Positions 19,622 through 29,283 of a stretch of DNA of 64,000 bases are shown piece after piece. Where the stretch lies: the NCBI GenBank assembly GCA_016222945.1, contig JACRPY010000006.1, positions 310,001 to 374,000 of the forward strand, written 5' to 3'. Below the pieces are notes generated by a model. That model was given only the letters and a program-made list of their open reading frames with translations. It made no database searches and had not been told where the DNA came from. The stretch comes from Methanobacterium sp. GTDB taxonomy: Archaea; Methanobacteriota; Methanobacteria; Methanobacteriales; Methanobacteriaceae. A program made the position numbers and the translations under genes. The first letter of the stretch is position 1; every line of letters starts with the position of its first letter.

Positions 19622-21304
19622 CTAAAACTTTTGTTCTGATTCCCATTTTTCAATGCAATCTTCAATACTTAAACAAACTTCTCCTTCCACGATTTCCTGT
19701 TCCAGTTTGGTTTTTCTGATGGAATCTCTTAAAGACCCATGCATATTGGCTGCTTTAATTTTAATACATCGACGTTTTAATTCATCGTTAAGTTCTTCCA
19801 GCATTTTAATTCCAGAGTAATCAATGAAAGCTGAAGCTTCAAAATCCAGAACAAACAATTTAGTATCTTTATATTTTTTATCTACCAGATCTATAATGGT
19901 ATTTTTTACACTATCTGTGTTTAGGAATATCTGAGAGCCATCAACCCGGACAATTAGTGTATGGGAGATTATTTCACTTTCAGGGTGGCGTCTTATGTCT
20001 AAAAACTGGTCAGTGCCAGGAATACGCCCCAATATGGCGATATCTGGATTGTACATGTTTTTAATTAGCCCCATGATGGATAGTATCACTCCTATAACGA
20101 TTCCTTCCAATGCACCAAAAAATAACACTGATAATAATGTTACGATGGCAATGGAGAATTCTATCCTGCTGAATTTATAGATAGAACGAAAATGAGGGAT
20201 GTCAACAAGGGCTTTTATAACAAACAATACGATAGCTGCCAGTATGGTCTCTGGTAAGTTGTAGAAGATGCCTGTGAAAAATAAAAGGACTAATAGAATA
20301 AGTAATGCTGATATTCCTCCTGCTAACTGTGTTTTAGCTCCACTTTCGTCATTTACTGCTGTACGTGATAGGCTTCCTCCAATGGGCAGCCCTTGGAAAA
20401 GTCCCACGGCCACATTAGATGCTCCTAAAGCCAGCAATTCCTGGTTTCCATCAATTTTATATCTGTATTTGGCAGCATATTCTTCAGCAAATAAATATCC
20501 TTCAATGTAGCTAACCAGAAAAACAGTGGCCGCCAGGGTAACTAACACATTAACATCTATTAAGCTGGGATCGGGAATAATCAGGCCAGGTAATCCTTGG
20601 GGGATGTAACCAACTAATTTAACACCTAAAGAAGCCAGATTGGTTAAAGTAATAAGTATTATTGATCCTATAACTAGAAACAATGTATTAGGGAGTTTAG
20701 GGAACTTTTTAGTGGCTACATATAAGAAAATAATCCCACCTATGCCTATGATCAGGGTGTAGAGATTTGTCTGATCAATATGCATTAAAAGATAATAAAT
20801 ACGCTCGAAGAAATTTCCTGAAGAGCCAGGTATTCCAAATAGTTTAGGGAGCTGTCCAGAAGCAATAAATAAGGCAATACCTGCTAAAAAACCAGTTAAG
20901 ACAGTTTTAGAAATAAATTTAACTATGAATCCCAACCTTAAAGTCCAGGAAATCAGGGCCAGGGCACCCGCTGCCACTGCAATCAATGAGGCCATCATGA
21001 GATATTGGCCAGCACCTGTAATCGCCAAAGAGCCCAGAGTAGCACCAACCAGTATGGAAAGGGTGGAAGTAGGCCCAATTGATAGATGACGGGATGATCC
21101 AAGAACCATATAAACTAACAAAGCAACCATGGCGGAATAAAGGCCCACTTCGGGCGGTAAATTTGCCAGAGAAACAAAAGCAATGACTTCAGGAATGGTA
21201 AATGCGCCTACGGTAATTCCTGCTATTATATCTGGCCGCAGCCAGTCTTTATTGTAGGATCGAGCCCATTTGGTTATTGGAAAGTATGATGAAAGGTTTT
21301 TCAT
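19622..21304 (-). CDS. SulP family anion transporter with STAS domain
   Basis: The 560-residue protein has the SulP membrane domain (about residues 20-425, with 10-14 helices). It shows the N-terminal signature DIIAGITVGAFTIPEVIAF, GLYSAMVALLVYMVLGSSRH and the conserved QGLPIGGSLSRTAV. A cytoplasmic STAS domain (about 435-550) follows, with a DYSGIKMLEEL helix. SulP proteins move sulfate, bicarbonate or other anions across the cell membrane, and this protein could supply either sulfate or bicarbonate. It converges with the DUF2119 gene. No partner gene identifies the anion. Confidence 0.93.
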   Translation of the reverse strand: MKNLSSYFPITKWARSYNKDWLRPDIIAGITVGAFTIPEVIAFVSLANLPPEVGLYSAMVALLVYMVLGSSRHLSIGPTSTLSILVGATLGSLAITGAGQYLMMASLIAVAAGALALISWTLRLGFIVKFISKTVLTGFLAGIALFIASGQLPKLFGIPGSSGNFFERIYYLLMHIDQTNLYTLIIGIGGIIFLYVATKKFPKLPNTLFLVIGSIILITLTNLASLGVKLVGYIPQGLPGLIIPDPSLIDVNVLVTLAATVFLVSYIEGYLFAEEYAAKYRYKIDGNQELLALGASNVAVGLFQGLPIGGSLSRTAVNDESGAKTQLAGGISALLILLVLLFFTGIFYNLPETILAAIVLFVIKALVDIPHFRSIYKFSRIEFSIAIVTLLSVLFFGALEGIVIGVILSIMGLIKNMYNPDIAILGRIPGTDQFLDIRRHPESEIISHTLIVRVDGSQIFLNTDSVKNTIIDLVDKKYKDTKLFVLDFEASAFIDYSGIKMLEELNDELKRRCIKIKAANMHGSLRDSIRKTKLEQEIVEGEVCLSIEDCIEKWESEQKF

Positions 21305-21548
21305 AATATTTGATCCATAATATGATTATAGTACTTTAAAAGTTCCAGATAACATTAGATTTGGCCTTTTTCATATATGAATTTTATTTAAAACAAACCA
21401 CTTTTCTTTAATTTTTCTGCTATTTATTGTGCTAGTTTATCCATCTTTTCTTTAATTAATTACTAGAAAATGAATTAATTTTATTTTGGTAAAAAAAATT
21501 TGATTAAAAATTTAATCAAATAAATACATTTTAACTATTTTATATCAT

Positions 21549-21719
21549 CTAAATTTTATCTTTTATTTTCCCTTTAACTTCTTTACCTTTTCCTTTTATT
21601 TTCCCTTCAGCTTCTTTAGCTTTTCCTTTAATTTCTCCTTCCATCTCTTTAGCCTTTCCTTTTATTTTTCCTTCCATTTCCTTAGCTTTTCCTTTAATCT
21701 CACCAGTTTTTTCTCCCAT
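21549..21719 (-). CDS. Small CsbD/LEA-like stress peptide (56 aa)
   Basis: A 56-residue frame starts at ATG 21719, with GGAGGGAT just upstream. It is built from an 11-residue repeat of the form KGKAKEMEGKI, copied about four times and rich in Lys and Glu with no aromatic residues. Such 11-mer repeats resemble LEA-group and CsbD-like stress proteins, which are disordered in water and fold into amphipathic helices on drying or binding. It begins 33 bases after the Hsp20-fusion gene on the same strand, so it is probably the last gene of that stress operon. Confidence 0.75.
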   Translation of the reverse strand: MGEKTGEIKGKAKEMEGKIKGKAKEMEGEIKGKAKEAEGKIKGKGKEVKGKIKDKI

Positions 21720-21751
21720 AAAATCCCTCCATTGAATTATTTTACAATTGT

Positions 21752-22558
21752 TTAGTTAATATTAATTTTATGTACTTCTTTTTCTATTTTAGGTAGTTTA
21801 ATGGTTAAAACGGAGTCTTTAAAATCAGCTGATGCCTCTTTGACCTTTATTTCTGATGGAAGTTTTAGTGTTCTTTTTGTTTCACCGTAACTCCTCTCTT
21901 TTTGGATATAATTGATGTCTTGACCTTCACTTTCCTCTTCGAACTTTGCCATGATATCTATACTTTCCCCTGCAATTCCAATGTCTATGTCTTCCTTTGT
22001 CACACCAGGAAGGTCTATTTTTAGTATTATGCTATCATTGGTTTCAATAACGTCTGCTAGTGGTTTTTGAGGTGTTGTATAATCTGATAGAGTTTTTCCA
22101 ACTTCTACTTGCTTTACTTTAATAGTATTCATTATTTCATTCAACAATTTCTCTGCCTGTGTCTTCCTTTTTCCAACTTCTTCTTGCATATCATCTGTTT
22201 TGTCCATGACATCTTCTTTCATTTCATTTACTCTATCACTAACATCATCTGTTTTATCAGAGGCACTTGATTTAATGTCACTCATCTTATCTTTCACATC
22301 TTCTTGCATATCATCTGTTTTGTCCATGACATCTTCTTTCATTTCATTTACTCTATCACTAACATCATCTTTTTTATCAGATACACTAGACTTGATACCG
22401 CCCATCGTATCTTTTACTTTTTCTTGCATATTGTCTGTTTTGTCCATGGCATCGTCCTTCATTTCATTTATCCTATCACTAACATCATCTTTTTTATCAG
22501 ATACACTGGACTTAATGTCATCCACTTTCTTTTTCACATCTTTTTTATCTACCATCAT
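21752..22558 (-). CDS. LEA-like helical repeat / Hsp20 small heat-shock protein fusion
   Basis: The 268-residue protein has two parts. Residues 10-130 form three 40-residue repeats (IKSSVSDKKDDVSDRINEMK, then a DKTDNMQEKVKD-like half) that are highly charged, lack aromatics and should form long amphipathic helices, as in LEA or apolipoprotein-like proteins. Residues about 160-268 are an alpha-crystallin domain with IDLPGVTKEDIDIGI, ERSYGETKRTLKLP and a C-terminal IxI-like tail (HKININ). Hsp20 proteins hold unfolding clients, but their usual N-terminal arm is far shorter. The gene sits between a PRC-barrel gene and a CsbD-like peptide gene. Confidence 0.88.
   Translation of the reverse strand: MMVDKKDVKKKVDDIKSSVSDKKDDVSDRINEMKDDAMDKTDNMQEKVKDTMGGIKSSVSDKKDDVSDRVNEMKEDVMDKTDDMQEDVKDKMSDIKSSASDKTDDVSDRVNEMKEDVMDKTDDMQEEVGKRKTQAEKLLNEIMNTIKVKQVEVGKTLSDYTTPQKPLADVIETNDSIILKIDLPGVTKEDIDIGIAGESIDIMAKFEEESEGQDINYIQKERSYGETKRTLKLPSEIKVKEASADFKDSVLTIKLPKIEKEVHKININ
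22157..22516 (-). repeat. Three 120-bp coding repeats in the Hsp20-fusion gene
   Basis: Three direct repeats of 40 codons each encode the helical N-terminal part of the Hsp20 fusion. Much of the DNA is identical between copies, pointing to recent expansion. Confidence 0.85.
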
Positions 22559-22623
22559 ATCCCCTCTAACTTTTTTTATTTGATAAAAAAAAATAATAAA
22601 TTAAATTTTCAAACTGCAAATGG

Positions 22624-22863
22624 TTATTCGGTCTTGAAAACTATGCCTTTAATTAGAACTTTATCGCCAATAGTTTCAATCATTTCATAGGGCACTATTT
22701 TTTTATCACCTAAGCCAATTTTTGCCGATATTCCTGCTTCTTTTAAAATAATAGATTTTACAGTGTTGGTTTCAAAATCCCAATCTACATCGTTTACTAA
22801 TCCCACTTGGTCTCCAGATTCGTCTATAACATCTTTCCCAATCAATTCATCCGATATTTTCAT
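22624..22863 (-). CDS. PRC-barrel domain protein
   Basis: The 79-residue protein is a single PRC-barrel: MKISDELIGKDVIDESGD, then GLVNDVDWDFETNTVKSIIL, and the final strand DKVLIKGIVF. Archaeal stand-alone PRC-barrels are small beta-barrels, probably adaptor proteins that bind RNA or other proteins. It is the first gene before the Hsp20 fusion (gap of 65 bases). Its leader closely resembles that of the AbrB gene upstream. Confidence 0.9.
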   Translation of the reverse strand: MKISDELIGKDVIDESGDQVGLVNDVDWDFETNTVKSIILKEAGISAKIGLGDKKIVPYEMIETIGDKVLIKGIVFKTE

Positions 22864-22898
22864 TTTTTTACACTCTCCAACGAATTAATCTCCAATTA
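22864..22898 (-). promoter_or_regulatory. Conserved 5' leader, copy 1 (PRC-barrel gene)
   Basis: The 38 bases ending at the PRC-barrel start codon match the equivalent bases before the AbrB gene at about 30 of 38 positions, without gaps. They include the shared core GATTxATTCGTxGGA. This could be a common operator, RNA element or ribosome-site context. Confidence 0.5.
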
Positions 22899-23084
22899 AA
22901 TTTTATAATTGAGTTCTATTTCACCTATAATATCATATGTTCATAGTTACTGTTAAAACCTTTTATTTATGTTGATAGTTATTATTAAATATTTCTATAT
23001 TTACATATAAAAAAAGATATTTTGCTGCATGAGGAATGATAATCAATTAATTAAAAAATAATGTTTTTTATGAATTTTTTGTAT

Positions 23085-23246
23085 TTAATCACTTTTTACA
23101 AGTTTTATTATGAGTCGATGGAAATCTTCATCGTCCATTTCTAAAGTTACTTCATCTCCAACGTGTATATCTACAGCCTTAACCCACTTGGATGGGAGTA
23201 TGACGTGGTATTTGCCGTTACAATATACTAGTGTGCGTTTTTTCAT
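23085..23246 (-). CDS. AbrB/SpoVT-like small DNA-binding protein (53 aa)
   Basis: A 53-residue frame starts at ATG 23246. It encodes MKKRTLVYCNGKYHVILPSK and then WVKAVDIHVGDEVTLEM, the swapped-hairpin AbrB fold pattern (a strand with a xxLPxxW turn, then a helix-capped VGDEVTLE strand). Such proteins are homodimeric transcriptional regulators or antitoxins. No toxin gene is adjacent, so a regulator role is more likely. Its leader resembles that of the PRC-barrel gene next to it. Confidence 0.8.
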   Translation of the reverse strand: MKKRTLVYCNGKYHVILPSKWVKAVDIHVGDEVTLEMDDEDFHRLIIKLVKSD

Positions 23247-23281
23247 CTTTTTTCACCATCCTACGAATCAATCGCCAATTT
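23247..23281 (-). promoter_or_regulatory. Conserved 5' leader, copy 2 (AbrB gene)
   Basis: This is the partner of the leader at 22864-22898, with the same core in the same position relative to the start codon. Sharing a leader suggests the two neighbouring genes are co-regulated, or arose in part by duplication. Confidence 0.5.
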
Positions 23282-23376
23282 AAAAATAAAAATATATGAA
23301 TTAAAAATATTAAAAAAAAGATTTTAATGAATTATTTGGGCAACTAAGTGGCCCGGTATTTTAAGGTATTATAAAC

Positions 23377-23523
23377 CTATTTATCATATTTTTCAAGATA
23401 TTCTGCAATAGCTATCCTTATATGATGGCTGATGGGACTTCCGCCTTTACGCTTAGCATATTCTTTCAAGTGTTCTAATTGTTTTTTATCCAGTTTTAAA
23501 CCTACAGCTATTTTTTTTGACAT
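23377..23523 (-). CDS. Ribbon-helix-helix (CopG-like) regulator (48 aa)
   Basis: A 48-residue frame starts at ATG 23523. MSKKIAVGLKLDKKQLEHLK gives the DNA-contacting beta ribbon and first helix. GGSPISHHIRIAIAEYLEKY gives the second helix, with the turn expected in CopG/Arc/MetJ folds. RHH proteins bind DNA as dimers, usually to inverted repeats. Its promoter block is a near copy of the one in front of mer, so this protein may control itself and mer. Confidence 0.85.
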   Translation of the reverse strand: MSKKIAVGLKLDKKQLEHLKEYAKRKGGSPISHHIRIAIAEYLEKYDK

Positions 23524-23565
23524 AAATAATCAACTCTATTTCATAATTAACATTTTGTGTATTAT

Positions 23566-23622
23566 TATGTACTCATAGCGTATATAATGAGTTACAAGGT
23601 TATACAAAATATAGCTTTTATA
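23566..23622 (-). promoter_or_regulatory. Promoter block shared with mer, RHH-gene copy
   Basis: On the minus strand this block contains TTTTGTATAAC, a TATA box (CATTATATACGC) and a partial inverted repeat (CTATGAGTACATAA) near the expected start site. It aligns with the mer promoter block over about 57 bases at roughly 80 percent identity with a single gap. Confidence 0.7.
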
Positions 23623-23673
23623 AACATATAGGTTTATTCAAGATTGGATAATAAACTACTATTTAAGGAATCC

Positions 23674-23790
23674 TCATTTTAATACACATACTATGTTATA
23701 TTCACTTGATCGATAAATTCGCAGTAATAAACCACCAACAACAGCAGCTAACGTTATAATCATAAAAAACAAGTAATAATACGTTTCCAT
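23674..23790 (-). CDS. Possible small membrane peptide (38 aa)
   Basis: A 38-residue frame starts at ATG 23790, six bases after GAGGT. It has one hydrophobic helix (about 5-25) followed by RIYRSSEY and a short tail ending VLK. It lies between mer and the RHH gene on their strand. The ribosome site supports it; the short length and absence of a family keep confidence low. Confidence 0.4.
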   Translation of the reverse strand: METYYYLFFMIITLAAVVGGLLLRIYRSSEYNIVCVLK

Positions 23791-23877
23791 GCAAGAACCT
23801 CTTTTTTTTTATTGTTAAAAATAGTTAATGGACTCGAATTACTGGAGTATTGTCATATAAATAAAAAAAATGTGTGA

Positions 23878-24852
<975 letters not shown>

Positions 24853-24873
24853 TATACCACCTCTGCATGTTAC

Positions 24874-24931
24874 TATGTACTTCATAGTATATATAATGAT
24901 TTATAATGTTATACAAAATTTAACTTTTAAA
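24874..24931 (-). promoter_or_regulatory. mer promoter with operator-like inverted repeat
   Basis: On the minus strand, TTTTGTATAAC is followed by a TATA box (CATTATATATAC). The perfect inverted repeat ACTATG-AAGTA-CATAGT overlaps the downstream side of the TATA box toward the expected start site. It is nearly the same as the block in front of the RHH gene, which makes it a candidate operator. Confidence 0.7.
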
Positions 24932-25098
24932 GTACCATGAAATACGCCTATCAATGAAGATATGATGAATTTAATTGAAAATTCTTTTTAAACTAAAAAC
25001 AAAACAATAAAATAAGCTATTTAATCGAAAATAGGTAAAAAGAGATTCATGTAAAAAGAGAATAGAAATTCAGAAATTATAAATTTATTATATTAACC

Positions 25099-25521
25099 TT
25101 ATTTGATGGTTGCTAACCAGTTAACTACTTCATCTGCGATATCATCTGAAATATCTTCAATCAGATCTTTTTCACTCCAGCCGCATACTTCTGATTCATC
25201 AATATCGCCAACAACATCTTCCATACGTTCCTGGTCACTGTAGGTTCCCATTTCGGATTTACAAAAACTAAAATCATTGTCGTGATTTTCAAAGAGAACA
25301 TCCCATTTTTTTGTATCTCTAAGCTCCCAATACCAATAATAATTTTTAACAGTTTCTTCTTCGGGGTCCTGCTTATCTGGGTTTTCTTCTTCTTCATAAC
25401 CAACAATTAACACAATATTATTATCTAAATATATATGTTTTTCCCAAACATCCTTATCTTCGTGCATACGTTCTAATTCTGTTTCTTCTATCATATCTAC
25501 AAGTTCTTTTTTGTCAATCAT
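25099..25521 (-). CDS. Acidic protein of unknown function (140 aa)
   Basis: The frame opens at TTG 25536, but ATG 25521 follows GGGGGAT at good spacing, giving 140 residues. About a third of the residues are Asp or Glu, clustered at 5-25, 45-60 and 95-125. A Trp/Tyr-rich patch (YYWYWELRDTKKWDVLF) lies in the middle. The pattern suggests a soluble protein that binds another protein or cations. It has no known motif and stands alone. Confidence 0.75.
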   Translation of the reverse strand: MIDKKELVDMIEETELERMHEDKDVWEKHIYLDNNIVLIVGYEEEENPDKQDPEEETVKNYYWYWELRDTKKWDVLFENHDNDFSFCKSEMGTYSDQERMEDVVGDIDESEVCGWSEKDLIEDISDDIADEVVNWLATIK

Positions 25522-25748
25522 TTTTAAATCCCCCAAGATGAAAATATTATACGAAGTTAGACAATAATTACGTTTTTTTCAAGAAACAATTACATTTCTT
25601 TATATATATTTATTTATTATCATTAATTAAGATTTTTACATTAGCCTTTACCATTTTTTTGAAACTTTTTTTCCTAAATTAAATATTATTTTATTAAAAG
25701 TAATACCAGTAACAAAAAATTTATACCAATAAGAACATAGCGTAATGT

Positions 25749-26276
25749 ATGTTTTTATGGTCATTTCTAGATTTTTTAAATCTTAACATAATTAGTTTTA
25801 TATTAACATTAATTACCATATGCATAGTTTCTTATGGAGTATACGTGTCCAGAAAAAGTTATAAAATACTTAATACTCACATAAAACTTAAAATTTTAAC
25901 TGATGAAGAGTCCATAAAGAGCGGAAGTAAAAAAGAGACTATAATTCTATATATAATGAACTTAAGTGATCAAAGTCATGGTATTATAGAGGGAGGATTT
26001 ATTACAAGAGGTTTAAAGCATAACTTCGGAGATATAAGCCTTAATTTGAATGGAACACCCTTATTTGTTACACATAAACGGATTAATGATCGGGTAGTTC
26101 TTGATAAAACTGAAGTTTTTAATTATTTTAACAAGGAAGGTTATAAAGGTAAAATTAAAATAAAGGCTTTTTTAGTGGATGATTTTGGAAATGAATATAG
26201 GAGCGATTCTGTAATTCTTAATCTAAACAATATGGAAATTAAATTCGCTAAATTTCATGCATTTAATTTTTTATAA
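25749..26276 (+). CDS. Membrane-anchored protein of unknown function (175 aa)
   Basis: One N-terminal membrane helix (about residues 12-33) is followed by a basic stretch, SRKSYKILNTHIKLK, and a soluble domain of alternating strands that looks like an Ig- or jelly-roll-type beta-sandwich. No ribosome site precedes the ATG. A TATA-like TTATACC about 30 bases upstream would give a nearly leaderless message. No family is recognised, and it has no operon partner. Confidence 0.65.
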   Translation: MFLWSFLDFLNLNIISFILTLITICIVSYGVYVSRKSYKILNTHIKLKILTDEESIKSGSKKETIILYIMNLSDQSHGIIEGGFITRGLKHNFGDISLNLNGTPLFVTHKRINDRVVLDKTEVFNYFNKEGYKGKIKIKAFLVDDFGNEYRSDSVILNLNNMEIKFAKFHAFNFL

Positions 26277-26387
26277 TTATGGAAAAGCTTCTTAATATTA
26301 CAATTTTTTTCAAATTAAGATATTAATCTTTATCTTATAAAATTAAAAAAAAAGATTTTTTTATTTAAGGATCTTCAAGTGTTTCAT

Positions 26388-26660
26388 TTATTTGTTGAGT
26401 TGTATTTCAATTGCTGAAACGTTACTGTTTGATCCTTCCCTGTTTGATACTTCTTCTGTGCTGATAGCGATTGATCCAAGTTCTACATCTAAAATAAACT
26501 TGTTTCTTACAATTTCTGCTACATCGACTGCTCTCGAAATGGCTCTTCCTCTGGCTTTCAACATTACTTCAGATGTTCCACTGTTCATTTGAGTCACCAC
26601 AGCTAACACGTAATTCATTACTGGTTTTGTTCCTATGTACACTACATTTTCTTCTGACAT
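26388..26660 (-). CDS. albA: Chromatin protein Alba
   Basis: The 90-residue protein has the Alba fold blocks: VVYIGTKPVMNYVLAVVTQM, LKARGRAISRAVDVAEIVRN (dimer and DNA-contact helix), and a beta hairpin ending in SAIEIQLNK. The usual acetylatable Lys pair appears as a single Lys in GTKPV. Alba dimers coat DNA and RNA in archaea. The frame is open five codons further, but GGAGGT before ATG 26660 sets the start. It is transcribed alone. Confidence 0.95.
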   Translation of the reverse strand: MSEENVVYIGTKPVMNYVLAVVTQMNSGTSEVMLKARGRAISRAVDVAEIVRNKFILDVELGSIAISTEEVSNREGSNSNVSAIEIQLNK

Positions 26661-26831
26661 CACTTTTACCTCCAAGAAATAATGATTATTATAAGATTTG
26701 GCGTATTATTATATACAACCTTCGATTTTAAGGTCATAATAATTGAAAATTTTTGTTTGAGTTTTTAGCAAAATAGAGTTTAAATTTGACTAGGGAATGT
26801 TTTTTAAGCTTATATGCGAAAATTATTTATT

Positions 26832-27134
26832 TTATATTCTTTTATCAGGAATTCTTTGATGATCAGAAGCACCTTTTCCAGGTGTGTCATCAACATACTT
26901 TTTAGGTACTTTTTTGGACTTTTTATCTGGTAGTGGCCTTATAAGTCCACGTTCCATAGAATAGCCTTCTTTCAGCAAGTTATCTAAAACTTCCTTGAAA
27001 TCTGCCCTTGATAATTCAGGGAATTCACGTTTTAAGTTAATATATAATTTTTTTTCAAGATAAACGCCATTATGATCTTTTAAGAGCTCGTTGGCTTTTG
27101 TTTCTATTAAGGATAGCTTATCATTATCAGTCAT
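26832..27134 (-). CDS. Small winged-helix-like protein (100 aa), unknown
   Basis: The start has GGAGAT upstream. The first 70 residues are helical with a pattern like a small winged helix: ETKANELLKDH, LYINLKREFPELSRADFKEV, LDNLLKEGYSMERGLIRPL. A Lys-rich, probably unstructured tail follows (DKKSKKVPKKY). Such basic tails are common in archaeal nucleic-acid-binding proteins, so a DNA- or RNA-related role is possible but unproven. Confidence 0.7.
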   Translation of the reverse strand: MTDNDKLSLIETKANELLKDHNGVYLEKKLYINLKREFPELSRADFKEVLDNLLKEGYSMERGLIRPLPDKKSKKVPKKYVDDTPGKGASDHQRIPDKRI

Positions 27135-27339
27135 ATTTTATCTCCAGGATAACCTCTAATTTAGAGGTTTGTAAATTAATCATTATTTTAATTGTATATG
27201 TTTTTTATAAATAATGTATTTTTATTTAGTTTTAATCCAGAACCATATCAGACTTTAATGGGTACTTAAAGTTATCACAGAGAATTTCAGAAGATTACTG
27301 AATAAAGTAAAAGCTTTAAAAAAAACTTTTCATGAGTGT

Positions 27340-29283
27340 TTATTTTTTATATTCCATAATAAGCATTGTAATATCATCAAACTGTTCTCTATCCCTTACA
27401 AAAATATTAATTTTATCCTGGACATAAAATAACAACTCTTTAAGACTGGAATCCTTCTTAGTATTCATAATTTTTAGCAACCTTAAATCTCCAAATAATT
27501 CATCATCACAATTAATAGCTTCTGTTACACCATCAGTATACAAATAGATTCTATCTCCCTGTTCTAACGTAATCTCCTCTTGATAATATTTGATGTTCTC
27601 CATACCTGCTAAAACAAACCCTGGTTTTGATTTTAGCCAATTATAATCTTTATTCGCATGTTTTAAGAGTGGGAGATTATGTCCGGCATTAACATAGGTA
27701 AATTTACCAGTTTCTATTTCTAAAATGCCCATCCATGCAGTTACAAACATGTTTTCATCATTTCCTTCACATAACTGATTATTAACTGTTGCAAATACTT
27801 CTTCCGGATTTTTTCCAAGTTGTGCCTGGGTTTTAATCAATGTTTTTGCAATTACCATAAATAATGCTGCAGGTACGCCTTTTCCAGAGACATCTGCAAT
27901 TACAATTGCTAAATGGTTTTCATCTATCAAAAAGAAATCATAAAAATCTCCACCAACCTCTTTTGCAGGTATATTGGTTGCATAAATATCGAATTCATCC
28001 TGACCAGGAAAAGCAGGGAATTTTCGAGGTAACATGTCCGCTTGTATTTTTTTTGCAACATTTAACTCTGTATTTATCCTTTCTTTTTCAGCAGTGACTT
28101 TTTCCAGGTTTTTAATATATATCTCTAAATCTCTGGTCATTTTTTCAAATGAAAGGGCTAAAATCCCAACTTCACTTTCATCTGTTGCATAATGTTCGAA
28201 TTTGGATATAATCTGGCTACTATCTGCTATTTTGGAATCGCTAACATAATTTTTGGCAATATCTGATATTGATTCTATGGGGGTTGTGATATTTTTTTCT
28301 ATGTACCATAAAAATCCGATTGAAGAGATATAAAAAACAGAAAGTATTAGAGTAATGTTTAAGTAAACAGACTCCCAAAACCCGTTTCCTATAGCCGAAA
28401 CAGTAAAAAATGATCTAATCCCTGTTAATATGGCAATAATCGTGCCAATAATAATAAAAATTACAATTAACTTTTCTGTTAGGGAGATCTTTATTTCAGC
28501 TGTCTTTTCCTTTACTTCTTTCGTAATTGGCTTGAAAACATATGCTGCAATTAACAAATAAAATATAATTCCTATAGTCATTCCCCAAGTGTCAGTTGCA
28601 GTAACTACTGAATAGATACCATAAATGATACCAATTATAGCTGCCGTTATCAGCATTCCGTCAAATATGTTAGGTGGTATCAATATCTTCTTTGTTTTAC
28701 TTGGTTTATACATTGAAATACCATAAAGATTAGCTCCAATGATAATTAAAGTTCCCAAAATTATAGAAAAATCAAAGTTATTAAATGCAAATATCAATGT
28801 TGTAAACGAAACTAAGTTATATAGTCCTAATCCGTCCATTAAAAATCCAAGTAATCCTGCCATGATAGATGAAGTTATAAATATGATTATTACAAATTTT
28901 GTTAGATTTTTCACAGTATTTAATCGTGGTAGGCTGTTATCTTCACCAATATTCCATGTGTACCATAATTTGTAAGGGATATAGCCATACAGGAACTGTG
29001 CAATAAAACTAACAATATAGATTTCTGGAGGGTAGCCTGCTATTAAATCTGATGCCAAATTTCCAAGAGCTGCCCCTGCTGCTCCCCATGGGCCAAAAAC
29101 CAACCCTAAAGCAGGAGGTAATGCACTGGCAGGACGTAATTCTGTTACAGAGATTATTTGAAAGAAATAATGAAATGGAACTGTTAAAATAAAAGTGATT
29201 AAACTGGAAATAACTAATCGCTTAACATTGGATTTAATGCCAGAATTATTCATTTTAATCAGTATATCCTCTTTAATAAGCAT
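27340..29283 (-). CDS. Membrane RsbU/SpoIIE-type PP2C phosphatase
   Basis: The 647-residue protein has an N-terminal membrane sensor of about eight or nine helices (residues 20-330). One segment (ALGLVFGPWGAAGAALGNLA) resembles ECF transporter substrate-binding subunits. A HAMP-like stretch (PIESISDIAKNYV) and coiled coil follow, and then a SpoIIE-type PP2C domain (about 400-647) with VGGDFYD, DVSGKGVPAALFM and YTDGVTEA, which supply the metal-binding Asp residues. The domain should dephosphorylate the STAS protein at 29802-30098. Its start directly abuts the RsbW-like stop; ATG 29253 is an alternative. This is the final gene of the NRPS cluster. Confidence 0.88.
   Translation of the reverse strand: MLIKEDILIKMNNSGIKSNVKRLVISSLITFILTVPFHYFFQIISVTELRPASALPPALGLVFGPWGAAGAALGNLASDLIAGYPPEIYIVSFIAQFLYGYIPYKLWYTWNIGEDNSLPRLNTVKNLTKFVIIIFITSSIMAGLLGFLMDGLGLYNLVSFTTLIFAFNNFDFSIILGTLIIIGANLYGISMYKPSKTKKILIPPNIFDGMLITAAIIGIIYGIYSVVTATDTWGMTIGIIFYLLIAAYVFKPITKEVKEKTAEIKISLTEKLIVIFIIIGTIIAILTGIRSFFTVSAIGNGFWESVYLNITLILSVFYISSIGFLWYIEKNITTPIESISDIAKNYVSDSKIADSSQIISKFEHYATDESEVGILALSFEKMTRDLEIYIKNLEKVTAEKERINTELNVAKKIQADMLPRKFPAFPGQDEFDIYATNIPAKEVGGDFYDFFLIDENHLAIVIADVSGKGVPAALFMVIAKTLIKTQAQLGKNPEEVFATVNNQLCEGNDENMFVTAWMGILEIETGKFTYVNAGHNLPLLKHANKDYNWLKSKPGFVLAGMENIKYYQEEITLEQGDRIYLYTDGVTEAINCDDELFGDLRLLKIMNTKKDSSLKELLFYVQDKINIFVRDREQFDDITMLIMEYKK

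Noticed and set aside
22157..22516. CRISPR or minisatellite in the stress block
   Set aside because: The 120-bp units are coding repeats of 40 residues in an intact gene, with no spacers.
22200..22690. Long plus-strand frames opposite the Hsp20-fusion gene
   Set aside because: They mirror the low-complexity repeats on the other strand and have no ribosome site or family pattern.
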